NCBI GenBank assembly: GCA_947650365.1
Contig: OX393553.1
Coordinates: 40,223,949-40,287,948, forward strand
DNA from: Chamaelirium japonicum
Lineage: Eukaryota > Streptophyta > Magnoliopsida > Liliales > Melanthiaceae
DNA: 64,000 nucleotides
Reading direction: 5' to 3'
Shown here: positions 20,815-32,645 of the stretch, one piece after another
How the letters are laid out: each line of letters begins with the position of its first letter
Numbering within the stretch: the stretch's first letter is position 1
Notes under the pieces: model-generated
Databases searched by the model: none
Seen by the model: the letters and a program-made list of their open reading frames with translations, nothing else
What the model was told of the DNA's origin: nothing
Made by a program: the position numbers and the translations under genes

Positions 20815-21871
20815 TTGATGACATGCTACCGGGATTGTGGAATTAATAGACCAAGCTCCCGTCATTTGCGAGCATGGATAATGTCCGTTAATGTAGCGCT
20901 CTTGGATGTTGTGATAAGATCCCTATCACAGTTGTTGGTGCCTGCTAACTTTAGGAAAGCAATTGAATGTTTGGGTGTTCTGAATAGAATTCGAATGTCT
21001 TGCTACTGAATAGTGTTGAGGTCACGAGCAAAGACTTCGATTGAATGCCGAGACTCAGGTTTCAGACTTTGCTACCACGTGCCAAGGTTGCAAGCTTGGA
21101 CTTTCGATCAAATGCCAAGATGTCGGTCTCGGACTTTGCTACCAAATACTAGGACTAAATTTGGACTTTGTTCGAATGCTGCGGTTCATGCCTCAGACTT
21201 TGCCCTTGTTTGGTTGATGAGTCTTCGTCTATAAGTTTTTGAACCTTCAGGCATTTTGTAATGCCAAAAGTTGTTGGAGGATTGCTTCTTCTATCTCCTC
21301 AATTGACCGGAGTTGGGCTGCAACGTTCTCTCAACTAATTTTGGAGCGTGGAGCACATGTCTTTGTATGTTGATGCTGGCTATAGAAGATTGTAGATTCA
21401 CTCCCTCATCGGTGGTGGACTTCCAGAACGCGTCTTCCTCGAGCATGAGAGCGCGTGATGCTTTCTTATAAGTGTCGAGTGGTAGAAGTCTTCTGTAGTG
21501 ACTTGATAAGTTTGAGGGATGTCCTGCCTTTGGAGCGACGTTGGCTGAATGCTGCAGAACGCGTTGGACCTTGATCTTCATGTCGAGATGTGTTAGGGCC
21601 AAGAGCTTGGTGCTTTGTTAGGGTGCCGAGAGCAGGTCTCGGATTTTGGACTTGCTGAGTGCTGAGGCGATGGTCGCTTCGGACTTTGTCTGCGAGCACC
21701 GGAGCTCTCTATCTGAGTTCGTTAGGTGTCAAGACGGTGTAGAGCATCTTGAACTTTTCATTCGAGTGCTGAGGCTTGTATTTGGACTTTGCTGCACGTC
21801 GAGGCAGCGAAGGTGCCTCGGATTATGTATCTGAGTGTTGATATTCTGAATAGAATAGAATGATTGAATAG
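20815..21871. repeat. Degenerate repeats with CGGACTTTG motif
   Basis: GGACTTTG/AGACTTTG recurs at irregular 45-120 bp steps (for example 21064, 21097, 21132, 21164, 21193, 21673, 21785), usually next to GAGTGC or AATGCC strings. The same words make up the 70-bp duplication at 22603-22742, so this is probably an eroded array of that unit. Open frames here (21013-21234, 21291-21602) show no domain. Confidence 0.55.
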
Positions 21872-22374
21872 GTTTAACATTTGCACATAAGGGGTCGTGT
21901 CACAACACGAGGCCCCAAACTTGTTAAACAACCTGGTAGCTTTAAATTGAGAGTTGTGCTGCTTCACAACCCAAAACCGTTTAACATTTGTACGTAAAGG
22001 GTCGTGTCGCAACACGAGGCCCTAAACTTGCTAAACGACCTGGTAGCTTGAAATTGAGAGTTGTGCTGTTTCACAACCCGAAACTGTTTAACATTTGCAC
22101 GTAAAGGGTCGTGTCGCAACACGAGGCCCTAAACTTGTTAAACGACCTGGTAGCTTGAAATTGAGAGTTGTGCTGTTTCACAACCCGAAACCGTTTAACA
22201 TTTGCACGTAAAGGGTCGTGTCGCAACACGAGGCCCTAAACTTGTTAAACGACCTGGTAGCTTGAAATTGAGAGTTGTGCTGTTTCACAATCCGAAACCG
22301 TTTAACATTTGCACGTAAAGGGTCGTGTCGCAACACGAGGCCCTAAACTTGTTAAACGACCTGGTAGCTTGAAG
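21872..22374. repeat. 107-bp tandem repeat with nested hairpins (4.7 copies)
   Basis: Units start with GTTTAACATTT at 21872, 21979, 22086, 22193 and 22300, exactly 107 bp apart. Each unit holds GTTTAAC paired with GTTAAAC 51 bp later (22086-22092 with 22137-22143), an inner TCGTGT-CGCA-ACACGA hairpin extended by AGGG/CCCT, and a second hairpin GTTGTG-CTGTTT-CACAAC. Copies 3 to 5 are nearly identical; copy 1 is the most diverged. No open frame of note. Confidence 0.95.
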
Positions 22375-22494
22375 GTTGAGCTGGCTCCACTTGAATTTGC
22401 TTGAAGGTTTGAAACTGAATATTACGCTGTCTCATAACTCAGAATTTGAACGGACAAGTAGACGTTTGAGAGCAATCTTTATTCAGCATAGAAA

Positions 22495-22610
22495 TTACAT
22501 CAGAGACGGAAATCTATCTCTTTTTGGTGAAATCAGTCGATAAGATCCTTTTCTTGCGATAGATTCGACGGTGTAGGTTCCTTCCCAGTTGGGAGTTAGT
22601 TTGCATTCGA
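22495..22610 (-). pseudogene. Scrap resembling the gypsy integrase C-terminus
   Basis: The minus-strand frame ends ECKLTPNWEGTYTVES followed by GSYRL and a stop at 22495. This resembles the C-terminal end of plant Ty3/gypsy integrase, where K-L-x-P-N-W-E-G-P-Y and a G-x-Y-x-L motif occur just before the end of pol. Nothing upstream in the frame is integrase-like; it is replaced by a 70-bp duplication. In element orientation the 3' region follows, as expected. I take it as the only pol remnant of a deletion derivative; the match is short. Confidence 0.5.
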
Positions 22611-22742
22611 GTGCCAAAGCTGTCTCCTTGGGCTCCGCCAAATGCCGAGGTAGCGAGTGCGCCTCGGACTTTGCATTCGAGTGCCAAGGCTGTCTCCTTG
22701 GGCTTCGCCAAATGCTGAGGCAGCAGTGCACCTCGGACTTTT
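22603..22742. repeat. 70-bp tandem duplication
   Basis: Two copies start with GCATTCGAGTGCCAA at 22603 and 22673 and end in CTCGGACTTT. The second copy is one base shorter and differs at several positions. It shares its words with the degenerate array at 20815-21871. Confidence 0.88.
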
Positions 22743-23132
22743 GCCTATCACCTCGTTGTAGTCTTCAAGTGAGCCTTTTCGTTTCGAACCTCACCCCCAA
22801 TGTAGGGATTGGAGGAGAGTCAGACTTGAAAGGCTTAGGATATCGATGGGAGATATCGATGATGGATTGTCTAGAAAGAGCGGGTTGTTGGATTGAAGTT
22901 CAGCCGCCAACTCATTGAGTGAGTCTCGACTGATGTCATTCTGAGTAACTTCCCTCTGGATGATCCTAATAGAGTCTTCGCCATTCAGTGAAAGCGGAGG
23001 AAGTAACCAGATCGCTCGTGTCCATTCGGTTGTCTGCTCAACCGAGGGAGCTGAGAAGTTTGACTTTGAAGATCAGTTGTCTGCTCAACCAATCCGATAT
23101 TGTCGTCGATCACATTGAGCTTTTTGAACGAA
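22743..23132 (-). other. Gypsy 5' leader
   Basis: This non-coding stretch lies between the PBS and the pol scrap in element orientation. The frame at 22985-23431 runs through the PBS into the LTR and so cannot be a gene of the element. TCTGCTCAACC occurs twice (about 23032 and 23088). No gag is visible. Confidence 0.6.
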
Positions 23133-23149
23133 TCCCACAGACGGCGCCA
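23133..23149 (-). other. Primer binding site of the gypsy element
   Basis: On the minus strand this reads TGGCGCCGTCTGTGGGA, three bases inside the 5' LTR. TGGCGCC-type sites are typical of plant Tat/Athila-group gypsy elements. I do not assign the exact tRNA. Confidence 0.82.
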
Positions 23150-23559
23150 AACTATGGGGGAAAATCTTCGTGCCGACCCGAAGACTTCGCAGCACCAGTC
23201 AATTGAAGTTCGAGTTGAAGAGATCGTTGTTCGATCTATCGATTGGAATTGTAGCTTTTGATATGTAAATAGAGAGATGCAATCAGAGAAAGTGTTGACA
23301 CGAGAAGTGATCTCGGAGTTCAGCCGAAGCCTACGTCTCCGTGCTATAGGGAGCAATCCGAATTCACTAACACTTGTATTGAAGTGATCTCGACAGGCCG
23401 AGTAACACTGAAGTCGATCTAATCTCTTCAAAGGAGAGAAGAAGATCTAAGAGAGGTGGAAGATGAAAAGCTGAGAAATTCCTGAGCTCTGGATTCTGAA
23501 AATCAGATCTCAGAGTGGAAATCAGAAATTTCGGATTCCTTTACATTCGAAGTCTCTGC

Positions 23560-23567
23560 TATTTATA
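23560..23567 (-). promoter_or_regulatory. Candidate TATA box in gypsy 5' LTR
   Basis: CCTATAAATAGC on the minus strand is close to the plant TATA consensus. It lies about 115 bp downstream of the 43-bp repeats and would start a transcript around 23530. Confidence 0.6.
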
Positions 23568-23683
23568 GGATTCTCTGGTGGTAAATGGCGGTTTCTGCTG
23601 CAGCATCTGGGGATCCTCCAGGTAAAGCTGGCGGGCCACGCTACCGTCTTCTGGGGGATTCCACAGGCTCGTGGTCCCACCAG

Positions 23684-24027
23684 GCAGGGCCGGTGGGTCC
23701 CGCGGTGGTCCTCGTGGTCCCACCAGGCAGGGCCGGTGGGTCCCGCGGTGGTCCTCGTGGGCCCACCAGGCAGGGCCGGTGGGTCCCGTGGTAGTCCTCG
23801 TGGGCCCACCAGGCAGGGCCGGTGGGTCCCGCGGTGGTCCTCGTGGGCCCACCAGGCAGGGCCGGTGGGTCCCGCGGTGGTCCTCGTGGGCCCACCAGGC
23901 AGGGCCGGTGGATCCCGCGGTGGTCCTCGTGGGCCCACCAGGCAGGGCCGGTGGGTCCCGTGGTAGTCCTCGTGGGCCCACCAGGCAGGGCCGGTGGGTC
24001 CCGTGGTAGTTTGGTAAACTTCTGCCA
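23684..24027. repeat. 43-bp GC-rich tandem repeat in gypsy U3 (8 copies)
   Basis: Copies start at 23684, 23727, 23770, 23813, 23856, 23899, 23942 and 23985, all exactly 43 bp apart. This is one more copy than in the 3' LTR. The two LTRs were identical at insertion, so the array changed length afterwards in at least one of them. Confidence 0.95.
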
Positions 24028-24042
24028 AAATTTGCACCCACA

Positions 24043-24047
24043 AGCAC
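24043..24047. repeat. Target-site duplication of the gypsy element, right copy
   Basis: AGCAC is identical to 7077-7081. The following GAATGTATCC is reverse-orientation satellite. Confidence 0.85.
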
Positions 24048-25011
24048 GAATGTATCCACTCTAATTCATTCATACGATCCATTCTAATTCATTCGCACGA
24101 TGCATTCTAATTCATTCGCACGAATGTATCCATTCTAATTCATTCGTACAATCCATTCTATTTCATTCGTACGATCCATTTTTACTCATTCGTACGATCC
24201 ATTCTAATTCATTCGCACGAATGTATCCATTCTAATTCATTCGTACGATCCATTCTAATTCATTCGTACGATCCATTCAAATTCATTCGCACGATCCATT
24301 CTAATTCATTCGCACGAATGAATCCATTCTAATTCATTCGTACGATCCAATCTAATTCATTCGTACGATCCATTCTAATTCATTCGTATGATCCATTCTA
24401 ATTCATTCGCACGAATGTATCCGATCCATTCTAATTCCGTCGTACGATCCATTCTAATTCATTCGTACTATCCATTCTAATTCATTCGCACGATCCATTC
24501 TAATTCATTCGCACGAATGTATCCGATCCATTCTAATTCCTTCGTACGATCAATTAGAATGGATCGTACGAATGAATTAGAAAGGATCGTGCGAAAGAAT
24601 TAGAATGGATTGTATGAATGAATTAGAATGGATCGTACGAATGAATTAGAATAGATATTACGAATGAATTAGAATGGATTGTATGTCGCACAATCTATTC
24701 TAATTCATTCGCACGAATGTACCCATTCTAATTCATTCGTACGATCCATTCTAATTCATTCGTACGCTCCATTCTAATTCCTTCGTACGATCCATTCCAA
24801 TTCATACGATCCATTCTATTTCATTCATACGATCCAATCTTACTCTACGATCGATTCTTACTCAATCGTATGATCCATTCTAATTCATTCGCACGAATGT
24901 ATCCATTCTAATTCATTCGTACGATCCATTCTAATTCATTCGCACGATCCATTACAAATAAATTAGAATGAATTAGAATGGATTGTATGAATGAATTAGA
25001 ATGGATCGTAT

Positions 25012-25041
25012 GAATGAATTAGAATGCATTCTAATTCATTC
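25012..25041. repeat. 30-bp perfect palindrome at a strand switch
   Basis: GAATGAATTAGAATG is followed at once by its reverse complement. It forms the head-to-head junction between a forward and a reverse block. Confidence 0.92.
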
Positions 25042-28000
25042 GTACGATCTAAATTCATTTGCACGACTGTATCCATTCTAATTCATTCGTACGATCCATT
25101 CTAATTCATTCGCACGATCCATTCTAATTCATTCATACGATCTAATCTAATTCATTCGTACGATCCATTCTAATTCATTCGCACAATCTATTCTAATTCA
25201 TTAGCACGATCCATTCTAATTCATTCGTACGATCCATTCTATTTCATTCGTACGATCCATTCTAATTCATTCGCACGAATGTATCTATTCTAATTCATCC
25301 GTACGATCCATTCTAATTCATTCATACGATCCATTCTAATTCATTCGCACGAATGTATCCATTCTAATTCATTCGTACGATCCATTCTAATTCATTCGCA
25401 CAATCTATTCTAATTCATTCGTACGATCCATTCTAATTCATTCGCACGATCCATTCTAATTCATTTGCACGATCCATTCTAATTCATTCATACAATCCAT
25501 TCTAATTCTTTTGCACGAATGTATACATTCTAATTCATTCGTACGATCCATTCTAATTCATTCGTACAATCCATTCTATTTCATTCGTACGATCCATTCT
25601 AATTCATTCGCACGATCCATTCTAATTCATTCATACGATCCAATCTAATTCATCCATACGATCCATTATAATTCATTAATACGATCCAATCTAATTTATT
25701 CATATGATCCAATCTAATTCCTTCGTACGATCCATTCTAATTCATACGATCCATTCTAATTCATTCATACGATCCATTCTAATTCATTCGTACGATCCAT
25801 TCTAATTCATTCGTACGATCCATTTTAATTCATTAATGCGATCCAATCCAATTCATTCATACAATCCATTCTAATTCCTTCGTACGATCCATTCTAATTC
25901 ATACGATCCATTCTATTTCATTCATACGATCCATTCTAATTCATTCGCACAATCCATTCTAATTCATTCATACGATCCATTCTAATTCATTCGTACGATC
26001 CATTCTAATTCATTAGTACGTTCCATTCTAATTCATTAGCACGATCCATGCTAATTCATTCGTACGATCCATTCTAATTCATTGGCACGATCCATTCTAA
26101 TTCATTCATACGATCCATTCTTATTCATTCGTACGATCCATTCTAATTCATTCGTATGATCCATTCTAATTCATTCGCACAATCTATTCTAATTCATTCG
26201 TACGATCCATTCTAATTCATTCGCACGATCCATTCTAATTCATTCGTACGATCCATTCTATTTCATTCGTACGATCCATTCTTACTCATTCGTAAGATCC
26301 ATTCTAATTCATTCGCACGAATGTATCCATTCTAATTCATTCGTACGATCCATTCTAATTCATTCGTACGATCCATTCTAATTCATTCGTACGATCCATT
26401 CTAATTCATTCGCACAATCTATTCTAATTCATTCGTACGATCTATTCTAATTCATTCGCACGATCCATTCTAATTCATTCGTACGGTCCATTCTATTTCA
26501 TTCGTACGATCCATTCTTACTCATTCGTACGATCCATTCTAATTCATTCGCACGAATGTATCCATTCTAATTCATTCGTACGATCCATTCTAATTCCTTC
26601 GTACGATCCATTCTAATTCCTTTGTACGATCTATTCTAATTCCTTTGTACAACCAATGGATCGTATGAATGAATTAGATTGGATCGTATGAATGAATTAG
26701 AATGGATCGTGCGTCGTACGAATGAATTAGAATGGATACATTCGTGCGAATGAATTAGAATGGATCGTACGAATGAGTAAGAATGGATCGTAGGAATGAA
26801 ATAGAATGGATTATATGAATGAATTAGAATGGATCGTGCAAATGAATTAGAATGGATCGTACGAATGAATTAGAATGGATCGTGTGAATGAATTAGAATG
26901 GATTGTATGAATGAATTAGAATGGATCGTACGAATGAATTTTATAATTCATTCGTACGATCCATTCTAATTCATTCGTACAATCCATTCTATTTCATTCG
27001 TACGATCCATTCTTACTCATTCGTACGATCCATTCTAATTCATTCGCACGAATGTATCCATTCTAATTCATTCGTACGATCTATTCTAATTCATTCATAC
27101 GATCCATTCTAATTCATTCGTACGATCCATTCTAATTCATTCGCACGATCCATTCTAATTCATTCGCACGAATGAATCCATTCTAATTCATACGTACGAT
27201 CCATTCTAATTCATTCATACGATCCATTCTAATTCATTCATACAATCCATTCTAATTCTTTCACACGATCCATTCTAATTCATTCGTACGATCCATTCTA
27301 ATTCATTCGTACAATCCATTCTATTTCATTCGTACGATCCATTCTTACTCATTCGTACGATCCATTCTAATTCATTCGCACTATCTATTCTAATTCATTC
27401 GTACCCATTCTATTTCATTCGCACGAATGTATCCATTCTAATTCATTCATACGATCCATTCTAATTCATTCGTACGATCCATTCTAATTCATTCGCACGA
27501 TCCATTCTAATTCATTCATACGATCCAATCTAATTCATTCATACGATCCATTCTAATTCATTCGCACGAATGTATCCATTCTAATTCATTCGTACTATCC
27601 ATTCTAATTCATTCGCACAATCTATTCTAATTCATTCGTACGGGATACATTCGTGCGAATGAACTAGAATGGATCATGCGAATGAATTAGAATAGATTTT
27701 GCGAATGAATTAGAATGGATCGTATGAATGAATTAGAATGGATCATACGAATGAATTACAATGGATCGTATGAATGAATTAGTATGGATCGTACGAATAA
27801 ATTAGAGTGGGTCGTGTTTTTTCGTGCTAATGAATTAGAATGGATCGTAGGGAATGAATTAGAATGGATCGTGCAAATGAATTAGAATGGATCGTGCGAA
27901 TGAATTAGAATGAATCGTGCGAATGAATTAGAATGGATACATTCGTGCGAATGAATTAGAATAGATACATTCGTGCGAATGAATTAGAATGGATCGTACG

Positions 28001-29881
28001 AATGAATTAGAATGGATCGTACGAATGAATTAGAATGGATCGTGCGAATGAATTAGAATGGATCGTATGAATGAATTCGATTGGATCGTATGAATGAAAT
28101 AGAATGGATCGTATGAATTAGAAAGGATCGTATGAAGGAATTAGAATGGATCGTACGAATGAATTAGAATGGATCGTACGAAGGAATTAGAATGGATCGC
28201 GTAGGAATGAGTAAGAATGGATCATACGAATGAAATAGAATAGATTGTACGAATGAATTAGAATGGATTCATTCGTGCAAATGAATTAGAATGGATCGTG
28301 CGAATGAATTAGAATGGATCATATGAATGAATTAGAATGGATCGTACGAATGAATTAGAATTGATACGTTCGTGCGAATGAATTAGAATAGATTGTGCGA
28401 ATGAATTAGAATGGATCGTACGAATGAATTAGAATGGATACATTCGTGCGAATAAATTAGAATGGATCATACGAATGAGTAAGAATGGATCGTACGAATG
28501 AAATAGAATGGATCGTACGAATGAATTAGAATGGATCGTACGAATGAATTAGAATGGATACATTCGTGCGAATGAATTTGAATGGATCGTATGATCCATT
28601 CTTATTCATTCAGTACGATCCCTTCTAATTCATTCATACGATCCATTCTAATTCATTCGCACGAATGTATCCATTCTAATTCATTCGTACGATCCATTCT
28701 AATTCATTCGCACAATCTATTCTAATTCATTCGTACGATCCATTCTAATTCCTTCGTACGATCCATTCTATTTCATTCGTATGATCCATTCTAATTCATT
28801 CGTACGATCCATTCTAATTCATTCGTACGATCCATTCTAATTCATTCGCTCGATCCATTCTAATTCATTCGCACAATCCAATCTAATTCATTCATACGAT
28901 CCATTCTAATTCATTCGCACGAATGTATCCATTCTAATTCATACGATCCATTCTAATTCATTTGTACGAATATATCCATTCTAATTCATTCGTACGATCC
29001 ATTCTAATTCCTTCGTACGATCCATTCTAATTCCTTCGTACGATCCATTCTAATTCCTTCGTACGATCCATTCTATTTCATTCGTATGATCCATTCTAAT
29101 TCCTTCGTACGATCCATTCTTATTCATTCCCATGAATGTATCCATTCTAATTCATACGTACGATCCATTCTAATTCATTTATACGATCCAATCTAATTCA
29201 TTCATACAATCCATTCTAATTCATTCGCACGAATTTATCCATTCTAATTCATTCGTACGATCCATTCTAATTCATTCGCACAATCTATTCTAATTCATTC
29301 GTACGTTCCATTCTAATTCATTAGCACGATTCACGCTAATTCATTCGTACGATCCATTCTATTTTATTCGTACGATCCATTATTAAGATCAATTCTAATT
29401 CATTCGTACGATCCATTCTAATTCATTCGCACAATCTATTCTAATTCATTCGTACGATCAATTCTAATTCATTAGCACGATCCTTTCTAATTCATTCGCA
29501 CAATCTATTCTAATTCATTCGTATGTTCCATTCTAATTCATTCGCACGAATGTATCCATTCTAATTCATTCGTACGATCCATTCTAATTTATTCGCACAA
29601 TCTATTCTAATTCATTCGTACGATCAATTCTAATTTTGTAACCATTCTAATTCATTTGTACGATCCATTCTAATTCATTCGTACAATCCATTCTATTTCA
29701 TTCGTACGATCCATTCTTACTCATTCGTACGATCCATTCTAATTCATTCGCACAAATGTATCCATTCTAATTCATTCGTACGATCCATTCTAATTCATTC
29801 GTACGATCCATTCTAATTCATTCGCACGATCCATTCTAATTCATTCGCACGAATGTATCCATTCTAATTCCTTCGTACGAC

Positions 29882-32645
29882 GAATGAATTAGAATGGATT
29901 GTATGAATGAATTAGAATAGATCGTAAGAATGAATTAGAATGGATCGTACGAAGCAATTAGAATGGATACATTCGTGCGAATGAATTAGAATGGATCGTG
30001 CGAATGAATTAGAATGGATCGTACGAATGAATTAGAATGGATCGTACGAATGAATTAAAATGGATCGTACGAATGAATTAGAATGGATACATTCGTGCGA
30101 ATGAATTAGAATGGATCATACGAATGAGTAAGAATGGATCGTACGAATGAAATAGAATGGATTGTACGAATGAATTAGAATGGATCGTACGAATGAAGTA
30201 GAATGGATACATTCGTGCGAATGAATTAGAATGGATCATACGAATGAATTAGAATGGATCGTGCGAATGAATTAGGATGGATCGTACGATCTATTCTATT
30301 TCATTCGTATGATCCATTCTATTTCATTCGTACGATCCATTCTAATTAATTCGTACGATCGTGCTAGTGACTTAGAATGGATCGTACGAATGAATTAGAA
30401 TAGATTATATGAATGAATTAGAATGGATCGGAATTAGAATGGATCGTATGAATGAATTAGAATGGATCGTGCGAATGAATTAGAATGGATCGTACGAATG
30501 AATTATAATAGATTGTGCGAATGAATTAGAATGGATCGTACGAATGAATTAGAATGGATACATTCGTGTGAATAAATTAGAATGGATCGTATGAATGAAT
30601 TAGAACGGATCGTATGAGTGAATTCGAATGGATCGTGCGAATGAATTAGAATGGATTGTACGAATGAATTAGAATGGATCGTACGAATGAATTAGAATGG
30701 ATACATTCGTGCGAATGAATTAGAATGGATCATACGATTGAGTAAGAATGGATCGTACGAATGAAATAGAATGGATCGTACGAAGGAATTAGAATGGATC
30801 ATACGAATGAATTAGAATGGATCGTATGAATGAATTAGATTGGATCGTATGAATGAATAAGAATGGATCGTGCGAATGAATTAGAATGGATCGTACGAAT
30901 GAATTAGAATGGATCGTATGAATGAATTAGAGTGGATACATTCGTGCGAATGAACTAGAATGGATCGTACGAATGAATTAGAATAGATCGTACGAATGAA
31001 TTAGAATGGATTGTATGAATGAATAAGAATAGATCGTACGAATGAATTAGAATGGATCGTACGAAGGAATTAGAATGGATACATTCGTGCGAATGAATTA
31101 GAATGGATCGTGCGAATGAATTAGAATGGATCGTATGAATGAATTAGAATGGATCGTACGAATGAATTAGAATGGATCGTACGAATGAATTAGAATGGAT
31201 ACATTCGTGCGAATGAATTAGAATGGATCGTACGAATTAGTAAGAATGCATCGTACGAATGAAATAGAATGGATTGTACGAATGAATTAGAATGGATCGT
31301 ACGAATGAAGTAGAATGGATACATTCGTGCGAATGAATTAGAATGTATCATACGAATGAATTAGAATGGATCGTTCGAATAAATTAGAATGGATCGTACG
31401 ATCTATTCTATTTCATTCGTATGATCCATTCTATTTCATTCGTACGATCCATTCTAATTAATTCGTACGATCGTGCTAGTGAATTAGAATGGATCGTACG
31501 AATGAATTAGAATAGATTGTACGAATGCATTAGAATGGATTGGAATTAGAATGGATCGTATGAATGAATATTAATGGATCGTGCGAATGAATTAGAATGA
31601 ATCGTCTGAATGATTTAGAATAGATTGTGCGAATGAATTAGAATGGATCGTACGAATGAATTAGAATGGATACATTCGTGCGAATGAATTAGAATGGATC
31701 GTATGAATGAATTAGAATGGATCGTATGAGTGAATTCGAATGGATCGTGCGAATGAATTAGAATGGATTGTACGAATGAATTAGAATGGATCGTACGAAT
31801 GAATTAGAATGGATACATTCGTGCGAATGAATTAGAATGGATCATACGATTGAGTAAGAATGGATCGTACGAATGAAATAAAATGGATCGTACGAAGGAA
31901 TTAGAATGGATCATACGAATGAATTAGAATGGATCGTATGAATGAATTAGATTGGATCGTATGAATAAATTAGAATGTATCGTGCGAATGAATTAGAATG
32001 GACCGTACGAATGAATTAGAATGGATCGTATGAATGAATTGGAGTGGATATATTCGTGCGAATGAATTAGAATGGATCGTACGAATGAATTAGAATAGAT
32101 CGTACGAATGAATTAGAATGGATTGTATGAATGAATTAGAATAGATCGTACGAATGAATTAGAATGGATTGTACGAAGGAATTAGAATGGATACATTCGT
32201 GCGAATGAATTAGAATGGATCGTGCGAATGAATTAGAATGGATCGTACGAATGAATTAGAATGGATCGTACGAATGAATTAGAATGGATCGTACGAATGA
32301 ATTAGAATGGATACATTCGTGCGAATGACTTAGAATGGATGGTACGAATGAGTAAGAATGGATCGTACGAATGAAATAGAATGGATTGTACTAATGAATT
32401 AGAATGGATCGTACGAATGAATTAGAATGGATACATTCGTGCGAATGAATTAGAATGGATCATACGAATGAATTAGAATGGATCGTGCGAATGAATTAGA
32501 ATGGATCGTACGATCCATTCTATTTCATTCGTATGATCCATTCTATTTCATTTGTACGATCCATTCTAATTAATTCGTACGATCGTGCTAGTGAATTAGA
32601 ATGGATCGTACGAATGAATTAGAATAGATTGTACGAATGAATTAG
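29882..32645. repeat. 1,112-bp higher-order repeat, about 2.5 copies
   Basis: Landmarks recur exactly 1,112 bp apart: a 28-bp unit at 29966, 31078 and 32190, and the start of a short inverted segment at 30288, 31400 and 32512. Each copy includes the same 70-bp reverse segment ending ATTAATTCGTACGATC, followed by GTGCTAGTGA. Similarity ends near 32645. Confidence 0.88.

Larger units (their letters stand above)
7082..24042 (-). mobile_element. Ty3/gypsy-type LTR retrotransposon, deletion derivative, hosting a nested copia element
   Basis: Two LTRs (7082-7927 and 23153-24042) begin TGTGGGGG/TATGGGGG and end CCCACA on the plus strand. A 5-bp target duplication AGCAC flanks the whole. A PBS starting TGGCGCC lies next to the right LTR and a purine tract next to the left one, so the element reads on the minus strand, right to left. 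Without the copia insertion and its duplicated TTTCT it would be about 6.97 kb. In element order it holds: LTR, PBS, short leader, a scrap resembling the integrase C-terminus (22608-22495), 107-bp repeats, AGTCACGGG motifs, 18-bp GATCGG repeats, PPT, LTR. Gag, protease, RT and RNase H are not seen. The PBS type and the repeat-rich 3' region suggest the plant Tat group; that placement is inference. It must rely on enzymes supplied by other elements. Confidence 0.88.
23153..24042 (-). mobile_element. Gypsy element 5' LTR (890 bp)
   Basis: It is next to the PBS and therefore the 5' LTR. Its inner end has TA where the partner has TG (23153-23154), a single change in the terminal dinucleotide. It carries eight 43-bp repeats, TATAAATA on the minus strand at 23560-23567, and ends CCCACA followed by AGCAC. 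Confidence 0.92.

Noticed and set aside
22985..23431. 148-aa minus-strand frame near the gypsy PBS
   Set aside because: It begins inside the LTR and crosses the PBS, which an element gene cannot do.
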